From Chamaecyparis obtusa (taxonomy: Eukaryota > Streptophyta > Pinopsida > Cupressales > Cupressaceae): a stretch of 64,000 bases of DNA. The stretch lies in contig BSBK01005142.1 of the NCBI GenBank assembly GCA_027943335.1, positions 434,001 through 498,000 of the forward strand, written 5' to 3'. The notes under the pieces were generated by a model. That model did no database searches, had not been told where the DNA came from, and saw nothing but the letters and a program-made list of their open reading frames with translations. Shown piece after piece: positions 1 to 12,278 of this stretch. Made by a program: the position numbers and the translations under genes. How positions within the stretch are numbered: the stretch's first letter is position 1; every line of letters begins with the position of its first letter.

Positions 1-333
1 TAATCTGTTAGAGGGATTAGTTGAGTGTGTTTACAATAAAAACATGACTTCACTCCTAAATGGCTAACTAGTCGTTGTATTTTAAATATTTGAAAATTGA
101 AACTATGAAAAGGCTTTTAAAACCTTATTAATTGGAATTTTAAGAACTCCAAAGGTTTTCCAACACGTAGGAGACTTAATTTCATTCCTCCTACAACTTT
201 AACCTATCCTAAGACATCCATTGGACACTAATGGTCCATTTTACATTTATTTAATCCTTTTAAGGATATAAACTAAGTCCTTACATTCAAATGCCATTTC
301 ATGGCATCAAAACATTAGAGGTGCCAATATGTG
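1..333. other. Flank of element A, no gene
   Basis: AT-rich DNA with no convincing reading frame or repeat structure. It is the left flank of the Copia element that begins at 339. The last five bases before that element (334-338, ATAAT) are its target-site duplication. Confidence 0.6.
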
Positions 334-338
334 ATAAT

Positions 339-1815
339 TGTTGGAAACTGCAATTGAAGAAATTGTTGTATTGTCATTGATGTCAAACCTTAACTAGTAA
401 GACTATTTCTATTTAAGAAAGTACTATATCTATTTGATTGTTGAGAAGGATGTGGGCAAGGTTGATAACAACAACACCTAAGGAAAGATTGAGTTATCTT
501 GATACTTCAATGAGTACTTGATTATGTGTCACAATGATAAGATAATGTATTGCTTATCTAACTAAGAATGAAGACTAAACAAGTAGGCTTAACCAAGAAA
601 AAGTGAAGAAATCTAGTTTAAGCTGAGTGATGTTAGTGTCGACCGAGCTAGTATATGTCGAGTAAAATGAGTGTTGACCGAACATTAGTTAACTGTTGAG
701 GAAGATAGTATTAGCCGAGGAAACAATTTTAGTGGTGACCGAGCTTCCCAGTGAAGAATGAGGATTTGAACACAATATTGATCGAGTGTCAGTAATTTAC
801 ATTTGAGGAAGAATTTAGATTCCTATCTGACATAGTTGAATTATTGGATTATGTAAATCGTGTTGACTTATTGATTGTATGGAAGCATTTAATGCACTAT
901 AAACTATTTTATTGTAAATCTATAAAAATATTTGAGATGTTTCTTGAAGGATAGACGATGAACATAAAGTTGGAAGGATCCAATGACTTTGACCTAACCC
1001 TAAGATCTATGGAGGAGATTAAGCAACAAAAGTTGTATTGACCTAATTGAGGAAGTATTAAGGAAACCTAAGCATGAGGTTGAGAGAGAGGATGTTGGAG
1101 TTATTGTTGATGTTATTGACTATATAAGCAGAAAAGGCTGAAGGAGAAGTGTTGTGATTGCTTGAAGGGATTTTCGAGCAGATCAGTGATAGAGATGGAA
1201 ATGAATCACAGCTAGTAAGCCAGCATATGTGTAGGGAATTGGATCTGTTATTTGCAAAGTGAGTTGTATGTTTTCTGATCAATACTACTCTTACTTTCTA
1301 ACCATTGTATCAGTCAAAATCCTTTTAACCAAGGTTGACCTAACAGTCATTTGTATAAAACATTTGAACAAGGTTGCATTCTAATGGAATGTATGTAAGT
1401 CCTATAACAAGGCACACTTTTAATAGAGTGGTTGAAATCCTTTAACTAGGTCACGCCTGACAGTGTGTCTGTAACCTTTGACAGGGTTGGCTTTTCATAG
1501 AGCTCACTTCAAAAGAGTGAAAATATCAGTAACATGTTACAAAGTGGTTTTTCTGAAATTGGGTTTCCACTATAAATCCTGATGTTAATGCTTGTGTGAA
1601 TGTTTTGGTTTGAACATGTATGTGTTTTGCAAGTTAGATACTATTGGATAGTGGACTACACTGTTATATGTTTATGTTATGTATTCAGTAATGACCAAGT
1701 AGTTGTTGGTTGTTAGATCTGATTTGTTGAAGAGTTTTCAAAGTTTGTTTTATACATTTGGACCTAAGAACAATTGATTCACCCCCCCTCTCCGTTGTTC
1801 TAAATCATATAAACA
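339..1815 (+). repeat. 5' LTR of element A
   Basis: Direct repeat of 1477 bp, TG...CA bounded, matched by 13062-14547 with scattered substitutions. It ends two bases before the primer-binding site. A patch at about 630-790 repeats short GACCGAG/CCGAG words, also present in the 3' copy. Confidence 0.95.
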
Positions 1816-1817
1816 AT

Positions 1818-1830
1818 TGGTATCAGAGTT
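1818..1830 (+). other. Primer-binding site of element A (initiator Met-tRNA type)
   Basis: TGGTATCAGAGTT lies directly after the 5' LTR. It is the standard plant Copia primer site, with T instead of the usual C at the twelfth base. Confidence 0.9.
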
Positions 1831-1881
1831 GTTGGTGCTTACAAAGGACAAGTTTAAAGGTACTTGAAGTAAATGATCAGG

Positions 1882-2940
1882 ATGTATAAGAAGGAGGTAC
1901 CAAAGCTAAATAAGGAGAACTTCCGTGCATGGAAAAGTTTGATGAAGCTGCATCTAGCTAGTATTGGTGATTCTACAAAGTATTATGTTGAGCATGATTA
2001 TGTTACACCTATTTGACCTCTAACTGTAGAGGAGATGAGAGCTAAACAAGAGCACAATCAAGCAATTTTGGAGATTGCATCTTCCCTAAGCTATCCAGGA
2101 TTTGAAGACATCAAAGACTACACAAATGCAAAGCAAATGTGGGACACTCTTTCAAACATATATGGCGGTGACATAAATGTATTGAGGGCTAAAGCTAAGA
2201 GCCTAAGAGGTAAATTTGATGAAATAAAAATGCAAGAAGGTGAGAATATTGCTCAATATTGTGGTAGGATAAAAGAAGTTTTAAATGCTATTAGAGGAGC
2301 TAATGGAACTATTGAAGATGAAACTATTATAGGAAAAGTATTGAGAACTTTGCATCCTATTTATATGCCATTAAAATTTTAGCAATTCAACAATCTAGAT
2401 GTAACCCTGGCAATGCTCTTACTTTGGAAAGTTTGGTTGGTAAGCTTACTGTTTTTGAGCTTTCTAACTATGATAAATTCATTGTTACTAATGTTGAATC
2501 TGCTTTTAAGTCTCAAATGGTTCTGAGTAAGTCAAAGAAAGAGAAAGAAAGATGCATCAGTGAGAGTGAAAGTGAAAGTGACACATCTGATGAAGAACTT
2601 GAGGATCTTGAAGCTCTTATGGCCAGAAGATTGAAAAGGGGAAAAAGAAAGTATAAAGGTAAAATCTCTATTATATGTATTTCATGTAATAAAGTTGGTC
2701 ATATAGCTGCAAGATGTCCTGATAGGGATGATAAGGAGGAAGAAAGAGATAGCAAGCATAAAGACAAAAGAGAAGATAGAGGTTACCTAAGGTACAAGGA
2801 CTACAAAGGAAAAGGTAAGAAATCCTGTTATATTGTTGAAGAAGAAATTGACATTGATAGTGATGATTTTGAAGTTGAGGTAGTCTATATTGCTATGAAA
2901 GATGAGTCTGATGAGGATGAGAAAACTGCATTGATATCCT
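1882..2940 (+). pseudogene. gag: Copia gag of element A (broken)
   Basis: Gag packages the element RNA. The start is chosen at 1882 because it opens MYKKEVPKLNKENF, matching the gag start of element C (MYKREVSKLNKDNF). A TGA interrupts the frame near 2013, a TAG lies at 2380, and a frameshift follows before the next open stretch at 2424. The middle (2035-2382) carries the UBN2-like Copia gag region (DIKDYTNAKQMWDTL, LRGKFDEIKMQEGEN). The C-terminal part has an intact zinc knuckle CISCNKVGHIAARC (2676-2716). An acidic and lysine-rich linker follows toward the protease. The product would be non-functional. Confidence 0.85.
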
Positions 2941-3354
2941 ATGTGAACAAAAATGATAAGTGGATTATTGACAGTGGTTTTTCACACCACATGATTGGTG
3001 ATAAAATTAAGTTTGATACCTTAGATCATTATAAAGGTAGAAGTATAAAATTTGGTAATGATGCACCATGTCCTATTAGAGGTAAAGGATTGATTAAGCT
3101 GACTGATAAGATCACTTTGTGAAAATGCTTATTGGGTTGAAGGTCTTAACTATAATCTGTCGAGTGATGCACAACTTAATAGAATTGGCTACTGAGTGGA
3201 ATTTCATCACAGGAAGGCCAAAATATTTGATGCCACTGGTGAAATAATTGGAAGTGGAGAACAGACAAGATGTAATTTGTTCTATCTAGACCTATCTAAA
3301 GAGAAATGTATGATTGCACAACTTGATGATATATGGTTATGGTAAAAGTGGCTA
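2940..3354 (+). pseudogene. pol: Copia aspartic protease of element A (broken)
   Basis: The retropepsin-like protease cleaves the polyprotein. The active-site word is seen as WIIDSGFSHHM at about 2961-2993. Element C has DSGC here, so A has Cys to Phe next to the catalytic DSG. The open frame ends with a TGA at 3120. The sequence down to 3354 still resembles the region between protease and integrase (GNDAPCPIRGKG, then NAYWVEGLNYN-like wording in another frame), so at least one frameshift lies near 3115. Confidence 0.75.
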
Positions 3355-4135
3355 TGTCATGTTAACTTTGATAATCTGGTAGAAATTAGTAAAAAAAAGG
3401 AAGTGAGAGGATTACCAAGATTGAAGAAACCTGAGAATGTAATGTGCAAACAATGTCAATTGGGCAAGATGACAAAGTCTAGTTTTAAGAGCAAGACTTT
3501 TACTTGTGAGAATGCTTTAAATTTGGTTCATAATGACCTTTGTGGACCTATGAGTGTACAAAGCTATTGTGGTGCTAGATATTTTATTCTGTTTGTTGAT
3601 GATTACACCAGAATGATGACTGTAATGTTCTTAAAAGAAAAATATGATGCTTTTCAAAAATTTAAGTGGTATTTGGCTAAGGTTGAAAATGAGATAGGTA
3701 GGAACCTAAAGTGTCTGAGATCTAACCAAGGTGGAGAATTCATATCCAATGAGTTCAATCTATTTTGCAATGATAGAGGGATCAAAAGATAGATGTCTAC
3801 ACCTAGAACACCTCCACATAATGGTATAGCAGAGAGAAGGAACAAATATATCATGGATTGTGCAAGAACACTGATGATTGAAAAGAATGTTGCACAAAAG
3901 TATTGGAGAGACGCTGTAAGTACAACTATTTATACCCTTAACCGAGTACAGATCAAAAAAGGTACAAATATCACATCTTATGAGTTGTGGCATGGGTATA
4001 CACCTAATGCAAAGTACTTTAGAATTTTTGGAAGCAAATGCTATATACTAAAAGACAATAGGAATGGAAAATTTGATGCTAAAAGTGATAAGGGCATATT
4101 CTTAGGCTATTCCACAAAAAGTAAAGCTTAAAAGT
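3355..4135 (+). pseudogene. pol: Copia integrase of element A (broken)
   Basis: Integrase inserts the cDNA into host DNA. The pre-integrase zinc region (H...CKQCQLGKMTKSSF) is at 3355-3500. The catalytic core follows: first Asp in LVHNDLCGPM, then LRSNQGGEF where element C has LRSDRGGDF, so the second catalytic Asp is Asn here. The Glu lies in GIAERRN (about 3826). A TAG at 3790 splits the core just before STPRTPPHNG. The C-terminal part (YELWHGYTPN, FRIFGSKCYI, GIFLGYSTKSKA) runs to a stop at 4129. Loss of a catalytic residue and the stop make it inactive. Confidence 0.85.
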
Positions 4136-4137
4136 GT

Positions 4138-5528
4138 TTGAACTCTAACACTAACAAAATTGTGGAAAGTGTAAATGTAAAAGTTGATGAGTATGCAGAG
4201 AAAAATGAAGCTGAAAGCAAGAGAGAACCAGAAGATTACAGATCTTTTATATATATAGAAGAAGGAGAGGAAAGTAACATACTTGCACCTGATGTAGAGT
4301 CTTGGGTAAGTAATGTTGAGCATCAGGGAAACAATGTCAAGCAATAAGAAGAACATGCTGAGCGATAGGAGAATGTTGCTGAGTATCAAGAAGAGGTTGC
4401 CGAGCATTTAGAAGCTGAATCTGACAATCTTGTTGGTGAACCTAAAGAGCAAGAAGAAAAGAGAGTATAACCTATTTTGGCACAATATGTAAGGAGAAAT
4501 CACAAGCCTGAACAAATAATTGGAGACAAAGATACTGGAGTTCTGACTAGAAGTAATTTAAGAGACCCTACATGTTTTCTTTGTGAATTCGAGCCTAAGA
4601 CAACAAGGGAGGCATTAGAAAATGAAGACTGGATACAAGCAATGAATGAGGAGATAGACCAGATAGAGAAGAACGATACCTGGACTCTAGTGCCGAGACC
4701 AAAAAACAAAAATGTCATTGGGACAAAATGGGTGTTTAGAAATAAGTTGAATGAGCATGGACAAATCACAAGAAACAAATCAAGGCTGGTATGCAAAGGT
4801 TACACACAAGAAGAAGGAATAGATTACGGGAGACATTTTCCCCTGTAACAAGATTGGAAGGAGTAAGAACCTTACTTGAATATGCTACCTATAAAGATTT
4901 CAAGGTATACCAAATGGATGTCAAGTCTACATTTTTAAATGGTATATTAGAAAAAGAAGTGTACATTGAATAGCCAAAAGGATTTGTTGATCCAAACAAG
5001 AGACACATGGTTTGCAAACTAAATAAGGCACTGTATGGATTAAAGCAAGCCCCTAGAGCATGGTATGAGAGGTTGCAAAACTACCTGATATAGATTGGAT
5101 TCTCAAGGACAAATGACATAAGCAATTTATACATGAAAGATGAAGAAGGTAAAGGAATCTTATTGGATAAGATTTTTATAGATGATATTATATTTGGTGG
5201 ACAAGATGCTCTTTGTAAGAAATTTTCAAATGAAATGCAAACTAAGTTTGAAATGAGTATGTTTGGGGAGATCAAATTATTTGTTGGTTTACAAGTATAT
5301 CGGATGGAGAAAGGTATTTTCATCACCTAGTTTAAATATGTTCATGAGATACTGAAAACCTTTGGTATGGAGGATTCAAGGCTAGTAAGTACTCCCATGG
5401 CTATTGGACAAAAATTGTCTAAGAATGATGATGCTGCTGAAGTAAACCAGACTTTGTATAGGTCCAAGATTGGAAAAATGTAGTATGTTGTTCACAATGG
5501 ACCATATATTGCTCTAGCAATTGGGATT
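4138..5528 (+). pseudogene. pol: Copia reverse transcriptase of element A (broken)
   Basis: An acidic linker (4138-4476) leads into the Copia RT. Recognisable stretches are [42 protein letters not shown] and RLVCKGYTQEEGIDYG (4610-4830). After a frameshift near 4845 come [31 protein letters not shown] and [16 protein letters not shown]. The catalytic box reads [10 protein letters not shown] (about 5175-5205), where Copia normally has YVDD; element C keeps FVDD. Stops lie near 4971, 5090 and 5328. The frame then continues to the connection domain before RNase H. Confidence 0.85.
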
Positions 5529-5806
5529 GTGGAAAGATTCTCTACCAATACTAAGGAAACTCACACGATGGTTGTCAAAAGGATAATGAGATATTTGAAA
5601 GGGACTACTGATTATGGACTGTACTACAAGAAGCATGAAAGATTTGAACTAAGAGTGTATAATGATGCTGATTGGGAAGGAAATGTGGATGATAGAAAAA
5701 GTACTAGTAGTGGAGCTTTCTTTCTTGGACAAAGATTAGTTTCCTAGACAAGTAAGAAACAAAATTGCATTTCCCAATCTACAGCTGAAGTCGAGTATGT
5801 GGCTGA
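5529..5806 (+). pseudogene. pol: Copia RNase H of element A, 5' half (split by element B)
   Basis: RNase H removes the RNA template. Seen here are RYLKGTTDYGLYY, VYNDADWEGNVDDRKS (first catalytic Asp region) and a TAG at about 5745, then SKKQNCISQSTAEVEYVA. The reading frame is cut at 5806 by insertion of element B and resumes at 12279. Confidence 0.85.
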
Positions 5807-6698
5807 TGTAATCACTTAAAAATGGACTAAGATCAAATCAAAGAAAATTGAGTCAAATCAAAGCAAATCAAGGACAAAATCAAATTAATTGAATCACAAT
5901 GCATAATTATTCAATCAAAATGAAAATCAAGTCTTAATTCAAGATCAATCAAAATTGAGAGCATTTTAATCAAGTGCAATCAAATCAAAATACAATTAAA
6001 TCAATTAATTTTTTAGTCTTGGATTAAATTAAATTCAACCCATTCAAGGGATACATGGCTAAAATAAATAAATTAAATCAATTAATAAATCTTAATTACT
6101 CTCAACAACCACAAAAGGGAGGAAATTCAATCAACCAATGAGATTTAAGGAAAGGCATTCACATGGATCAAGCCAAATTCAATCTCAATCACTCAAGGTG
6201 AAAGAGAATCTTGTCCATTGATCTTGTCTGCTTGTCCCAAGCTTTTAGGACACAAACTTTGCATTGTCTTCAAAGAGTGGAACCAAGGACTCAACCAAGG
6301 CTTAATCATGATCAAACACAACTACACCCCCCTACCATTGGGAAAATATATAAAAGGAAGGCCAAATTCCTTCATAATTATCAACCACATATATGATAAT
6401 TGCATTGAATCTCTTGCAATTTGAGTTTAGAAAGGCATTTGAGAGCTTAATTAGCATTTACTTTGATATAATTGTTAGCTTTGAACTTGTTTATCTTATC
6501 ATTCTCATTCTAGGACTGTCATTAATGAGAGCTTACTGAGAGCTTTGCATTAACATTCTTAGTTAGAGAGCCATAGGATGCTCAATTGATCATTAATTTT
6601 CTAAATAGTTGCTCTATTGTGGTTTAATTTAGTTACTATTTCATTTCATTTATTGATGATTAACCTTAATTATATGAAGATACTTTTATTAGTATACA
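5807..6698 (+). repeat. 5' LTR of element B
   Basis: Direct repeat of 892 bp with a TATA box TATATAAAAGG at 6347-6357. The matching 3' LTR has TATAAAAGG at 11929-11937. The boundaries are supported by resumption of the host RNase H reading at 12279. Confidence 0.92.
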
Positions 6699-8749
6699 AA
6701 ATGGTGCCATTGAAAGTCCAAGTCAGTCGTATACCCAGAAGGTCACCTTGTAAATATTGCATTCACCAGCATTTGTATATATTGCATAATAAAACTCCAC
6801 AGTTGCATTTGCAAGTACCTTAAGATTTTGGTCACCTAATCGACAAATTGTCCTAAGTCCCAAAAATGAAATCAATATCAAACTGGGGGCAATCTACTCA
6901 AAAGGAGAAAGAATTCATCAAAGAAAGATTTATTCAATCAAAGAATCAATTCATCACACTCGAAAGAGGAACACTTAATCAAATCTACATTCCAATCCAA
7001 TTTGAGCCTTGAAATGCAAAATTTGATCCAAGAACTGAAATAACCTTACCTTTATCAAGATTACAAGTGTGAAATGGATGGAACTACACTTGAAATATGG
7101 ATTTGAAAAACATTGCAATTTTTTTCTAAGTGTTGACTCAATTGATGAAATCATTTATTTCTACCGAATCGATGAAAGTTTTAGACTAGACAAGCTATGA
7201 TGAAAGGATGATGTTTTTCTTGATTTCTGAATGACTATCTTAAAATCAAAGTTTTAAATCATGTATTATTTGTCTAAGGATGTGATCATCAAAGAATCAT
7301 CGAGGATGTGTACATAGGATAAAACTAAGATTTTTGCTTGTTTACACAAATAGATACCTTGGTTATTTTGATCTTCAATATCATAATACCATAATCCACT
7401 TGCAACATAGAATCTGACAAAATCAGTATTCGCACTCTCATGATTGGTTTCAATCAGTGATATTCGTATCGAAGAGACCGATGGGAAAGAAAACAAAGAG
7501 GTGAAAAAGTATTCATATCATCATAGTTGAACTAGTGATGGTTGTACTAAAATGGGATTCCAAAAATGCTCAATGATGATTATAAGCTCCAAATCTTGAA
7601 TAATGACAGTTAGATGCATACATATTAGATTAAGTGCATTGTATATATTGTTTTGCATTTCTTGGCTTAAAATTGCAAGGGGGGAAACGAAAAAAGGGGT
7701 TCAATTCAAACATCTTATCCTTGAGTTCAATCAACAAAGTGAGATTATCTTTTGCATTCATGCATAGCATTAAATCATTATTCAATATTCATATATGAGA
7801 AAAGCGCCAGGAAAAGAAACATTACTCATACATCATTTGCATACATATAATTAAAGATAGAATTGCATACATTTGAAAAAATAAAAAACGTAGGGGTATT
7901 CATATCCACATTGCCATAGAACAGTTTGCATGCATATATTGAAAAACAAAGAAAAACATGTCATAAATCCATACATCAATGCATTCATCTATATATATCA
8001 TAAAATAAGATACATTGCATCCATAGCATAATCACAAGTAAAATGCATCATAAACACCATATAGCTACATATAAAGATAATCTCACATCAAAATCATCAC
8101 GAGAATCAAGGAAGTATATCATCATATAAAGTGTTCATCAAATGATCCAATACATCAAGTATATCAAGATACAAATGTCATGAAAGTGATACATCAAATG
8201 TTTCGATCAATAAAACAACATGAAATGTGGTACAAGGACATCAACAATGTGTAAATCTGTCATCAAATAATCAAGAACCCATAGTAGCACCCAATCCATC
8301 CCCAACACCTGATCCATTTGGACCTCTACCATCCTATCTGTCCTGTGAGGTAGGAGCCTAAGAAGTGCTCGCTACACCACAACTCTATGTCATCATAGTC
8401 ATGAACTACTGTATCATGCTAGCAACATGATCTAATCTACCCACAATAGTAGATACCTCTGCCCTCAAGGAATGTACCTCTCACACTACAGAATCAATGC
8501 TAGGTGCAGCCTACAAACTCTGTCCCATATCCTATGACTGCTGCACTTGTGGAGGCACCTGTTGTGCTAGAACCTGATCCTGCTATGCTAGAGCCTGATC
8601 CTACTGAGCTAGGGAAACTCTTTGCAACTAAACCAAATGATCTAACCCACCAGGAACTTGTCGAGCAACATCCACATGAGCCTGTCTCTTTTGTCTCTAC
8701 TATCAATGAGCCCTCTACTACCGATCTACTGCTGCTCTAGGACGTACCT
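6699..8749. other. Interior of element B, leader side, no gene seen
   Basis: The primer-like site lies at 6701-6711. The rest is AT-rich with no gag or pol similarity. About 7740-8270 is rich in short CATCAA, ATGCAT and CATACAT words without a clean period. The stretch 8280-8749 may hold the decayed C-terminal end of the antisense PMD gene. Confidence 0.55.
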
Positions 8750-10890
8750 TAGCTATGTCATCATGTACCCTAGCTCTATCCTAACCATGTCCACCTCTCA
8801 TCCATGGTCCATCCCATGCCCTGCCAATAACTTGAGGAGCTCTTTGTCCTCACCATCTCTGATGTTTACCACCACCACCTCCACCATCACCTAGGCCTGG
8901 GATAGGCTTTGCTGGATCAGTAAAATGAGGAAACCTATTACAAGACCACTAGTCTTGATACTCATGGGACATCCTAGCATCAATAATACTTGCAAGCATC
9001 TCCCATTTTCAATATGCCATACTAGTAATCTGATCACACACAAACTGGTAATCTATCAGAGGACCCCACATCGATCTCTCTACCTGTACATGAGCATATA
9101 AAGTTTCATCCTAAGGCATATCTTGTACATGACCATATTTCCTAGACACTCTGCCAAAGCAGAAATGCTCAATAATAGTATCAGATCAACCGATCATCCA
9201 GTAAGGAGCAAACATATAAGGTAGCTCATCATCATCCTCTCTCCAGCGCTCACAGCCAATGTATAGTTGCCACTGAACCTGATCGGGATCATCAATCACT
9301 CGGCACCAATAATCAAGATTGCCTAGATGATGCTAGACAACCATACCGCTATACAGAAAAGCATATGGGAAACCACATTGTTGAACTCTGTCAGAAATAG
9401 GCCTAGTGATGGGAAGATGCTCCCATATCCACAACTGTAGAATAACTATATCGGTTGACAAGGAAGAGCTCTCTCTGTAAATAACCTTGTGTAAATCATG
9501 ATACAGTTGGGCCAACACACATGAGCCCCAATCAAAATGTCAAGGCTGAGCAAGCAAATCCTCAAGAATCCTACCCCATACGATTGAGAAACCATGACCT
9601 TTCCGGTTGGGAAGAAGTAAACCACCAATAAGTGCACTGAGAACATCTCGTAATGTCAGAAATGAAGCAAATTATGGCCAAGTGATAGTGTCGGCATCTA
9701 TAGTATTGTCCCCAAACACTTGTTGGCATATATGGAATCATAGTAAACTAATTCTCCTTTGCATGGTATGCGTAGTAATCTATACATGTCCTCTGGCGTG
9801 ATCATCATCTCTCCATGGGGAAGATGGAAGATATTGTGGTCGGAGTTCCATCTCTCCACCACAGCATTCAACAGACCCCGATTCAACTAGAACCATGGGA
9901 GGTCAAGTAGAAATCTCAGACTAAATATCTCAATAACACGGTACTCAGCATTAGTAAGTGCCTGACCAAGGTCAATGACCCATGATGCAATGGAACAAAT
10001 GTAGAGAGCAGGAAATTATGCCTGTTTGGAAAAACAAAGGAATCATATCAGCCTAACCTATCAAGGAATTATCTAAAGTCAATCAATTCTATCAAAAGTA
10101 TCAAGTAATCACATCCAGTACCATTTGTTCGTGTCTCTATATCTTGAGGCCGAATTATCAGTCCTATGAGTCATCATATCAGTTTTTACACTGATTGATC
10201 TATCCTATCAGATTGACAAATCACATTCATTGGTACTATTATCCAGATATCCTAATCAATTGTTTTGTTTAAACATAACAGACCTAATCTTATCATTGAA
10301 ATCAAGCATCTGGAGTTATCATATTTTTCCTAAAAAGATGAAAAATCAATCCAGTATGAGTAATTTTTTTAGAAAAGTCTACAGGCATGATTTTATTCAT
10401 ACCTGGCAACATTTCATCTTAAGTGATACAGAAAAGTTGTTAGGCGACACTTAATTTTTCATATGCGGTATTTCACCTATCACGCAACATTGAATAATGC
10501 TAGGTGATAATGGATGAAGCCTAGACAACAATGAATTTGTAGGGTTTCATAAGTGGAAAAATACATGCAATTTGGCATAAATACCCTAAAGCTATGCAAC
10601 AATAAATTTTTCTTAGGCGAGAAGGAAAAATTTATAGGCGGTAGTTTACTATGTGGAGGCATGAGTAAAAAGCATGGATGCAACACTAAACAAGCTTACA
10701 CAACATTGAAATTGTTTTACGCGTGAAATTGTAAATTAAAAATAGCGACTACAAGAAAAAAATGCAATAAATGCTAGAAAAGAGCAATAAATGCAACGAG
10801 GAAGTTCAAAATGACTCACTGGATGTCTGTAGTTAGGTGGACTTGTATAACACCGACACCTCTCGAGCCAATGACTCTGACCTATTTTAA
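8750..10890 (-). pseudogene. Antisense plant mobile domain (PMD) gene in element B
   Basis: Read on the minus strand. Exon 1 lies at 10820 to about 10890 (HWLERCRCYTSPPNYRHP) and ends at a GTGAGT donor. A 798-bp intron runs to a CAG acceptor, and exon 2 starts at 10021. Exon 2 carries PMD hallmarks: NRGLLNAVVERWNSDHN, FHLPHGEMMITPEDMYRLL, CKGELVYYDS, then after one frameshift near 9700 IGGLLLPNRKGHG, VLAQLYHDLHKVIYRE, LQLWIWEHLPITRP, and a RVSRKYGHVQDMP tail. Stops include TAA at the second codon of exon 2, TAG near 9895 and others. The PMD family (MAIN/MAIL type) is known both as host genes and inside plant transposons. The start codon is not recognisable, and the gene is a relic. Confidence 0.8.
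10024..10819 (-). other. Intron 1 of the antisense PMD gene in element B
   Basis: GTGAGT donor (10814-10819) and CAG acceptor (10022-10024), both read on the minus strand. It is phase 0, at the same place as intron 1 of the copy in element H. The interior repeats short TAGGCGA/TGCAAC words. Confidence 0.7.
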
Positions 10891-11387
10891 ACTATCAGTT
10901 CAACTGAGGCAAATTGTGAATCATTGCATATCATTAGTGTTTTTTAGAAATGAAAACATATTTAATCAATCAATCAATCAAAATTTTCAAATCAAACATC
11001 AATATGTTTTATTTTCGAGGGGGCATACCATCAGATAATCAAATCAACACCAACAGTAACATCATCGAAAATCAAGAGATAGATCATCAAATCAAAAGCA
11101 AAAGCTTTTATCAAAAAAAAATTTCGTAATCAAATCAATGGGGCATCACATCAAAATTGATCATCAAAGCACGTATCATATCAAGATCATCAGCATAATG
11201 ATCATCAATTGAGAGTTTCATATCAATCATATCTGCATCAATCTTGTATCAGAAATTAGGATCGACCATCAAGAGACATCAAAAAACATCAGAGATTGAC
11301 CATCATTAAATCAGGCTCAATCATCAAGCAAGATCAGAGTATTCTTTGAATCGACATGCTTCACACGTCAACTCAAAGAGGGGCATT
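10891..11387. repeat. 3' untranslated tract of element B, ATCA-rich repeats and PPT
   Basis: A box CGAGGGGGCA at 11017-11026 is followed by about 350 bp dominated by ATCAT/ATCAA words. The tract ends in the purine tract next to the 3' LTR (about 11373-11387). The same box followed by short tandem repeats occurs in element H at 63743. Confidence 0.6.
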
Positions 11388-12278
11388 TGTAATCACTTAA
11401 AAATGGACTAAGATCAAATCAAAGAAAATTGAGTCAAATCAAAGCAAATCAAGGACAAAATCAAATTAATTGAATCAAAATGCATAATTAGCCAATCAAA
11501 ATGAAAATCAAGTCTTAATTCAAGATCAATCAAAATTGAGAGCATTTTAATCAAGTGCAATCAAATCAAAATACAATTAAATCAATTAATTGTATAGTCT
11601 TGGATTAAATTAAATTCAACCCATTCAAGGGATACATGGCTAAAATAAATAAATTAAATCAATTAATAAATCATAATTACTCTCAACAACCACAAAAGGG
11701 AGGAAATTCAATCAACCAATGAGATTTAAGGAAAGACATTCACATGAATCAAGCCAAATTCAATCTCAATCACTCAAGGTGAAAGAGAATCTTGTCCGTT
11801 GATCTTGTCTACTTGTCCCAAGCTTTGAGGACAAAAACTTTGCATTGTCTTCAAAGAGTGGAACCAAGGACTCAACCAAGGCTTAATCATGATCAAACAC
11901 AACTACACCCCCTACCATTGGGAAAATCTATAAAAGGAAGGCCAAATTCCTTCATAATTATCAACCAAATATATGAGAATTGCATTGAACCTCTTGCAAT
12001 TTGAGTTTAGAAAGGCATTTGAGAGCTTAATTAGCATTTAATTTGATATAATTGTCAACTTTAAACTTATTTGTCTTATCATTCTCATTCTAGGACTGTC
12101 ATTAATGAGAGCTTGCTGAGAGCTTTGCATTAACATTCTTAGTTAGAGAGCTATAAGATGCTCAATTGATCATTAATTTGCTAAATAGTTGCTCTATTGT
12201 GGTTTAATTTAGTTACTATTTCATTTCATTTATTGATGATTAACATTAATTCTATGAAGATACTTTTATTAGTATATA
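11388..12278 (+). repeat. 3' LTR of element B
   Basis: Direct repeat of 891 bp matching 5807-6698. Its last bases are TATA instead of TACA. The RNase H reading of element A resumes directly after it. Confidence 0.92.

Larger units (their letters stand above)
5807..12278 (+). mobile_element. Nested non-autonomous LTR element B with antisense PMD gene
   Basis: Direct repeats 5807-6698 and 11388-12278 start TGTAATCACTT. The 5' copy ends TACA and the 3' copy TATA, one transition away. Flanks are GCTGA (5802-5806) and GCTAC (12279-12283), an imperfect target duplication inside the RNase H of A. A short primer-like site ATGGTGCCATTG follows the 5' LTR, and the purine tract CAAAGAGGGGCATT precedes the 3' LTR. 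No gag or pol is visible in the 4.7-kb interior. The only recognisable gene is an antisense PMD gene (about 8750-10890). The layout near the 3' end matches that of the Tat-like element H, so B is probably a pol-less relative of Tat elements. Confidence 0.9.

Noticed and set aside
7740..8270. Possible CRISPR-like or satellite array in the interior of B
   Set aside because: Short CATCAA and ATGCAT words recur without a constant repeat or spacer length, and the context is a plant retroelement.
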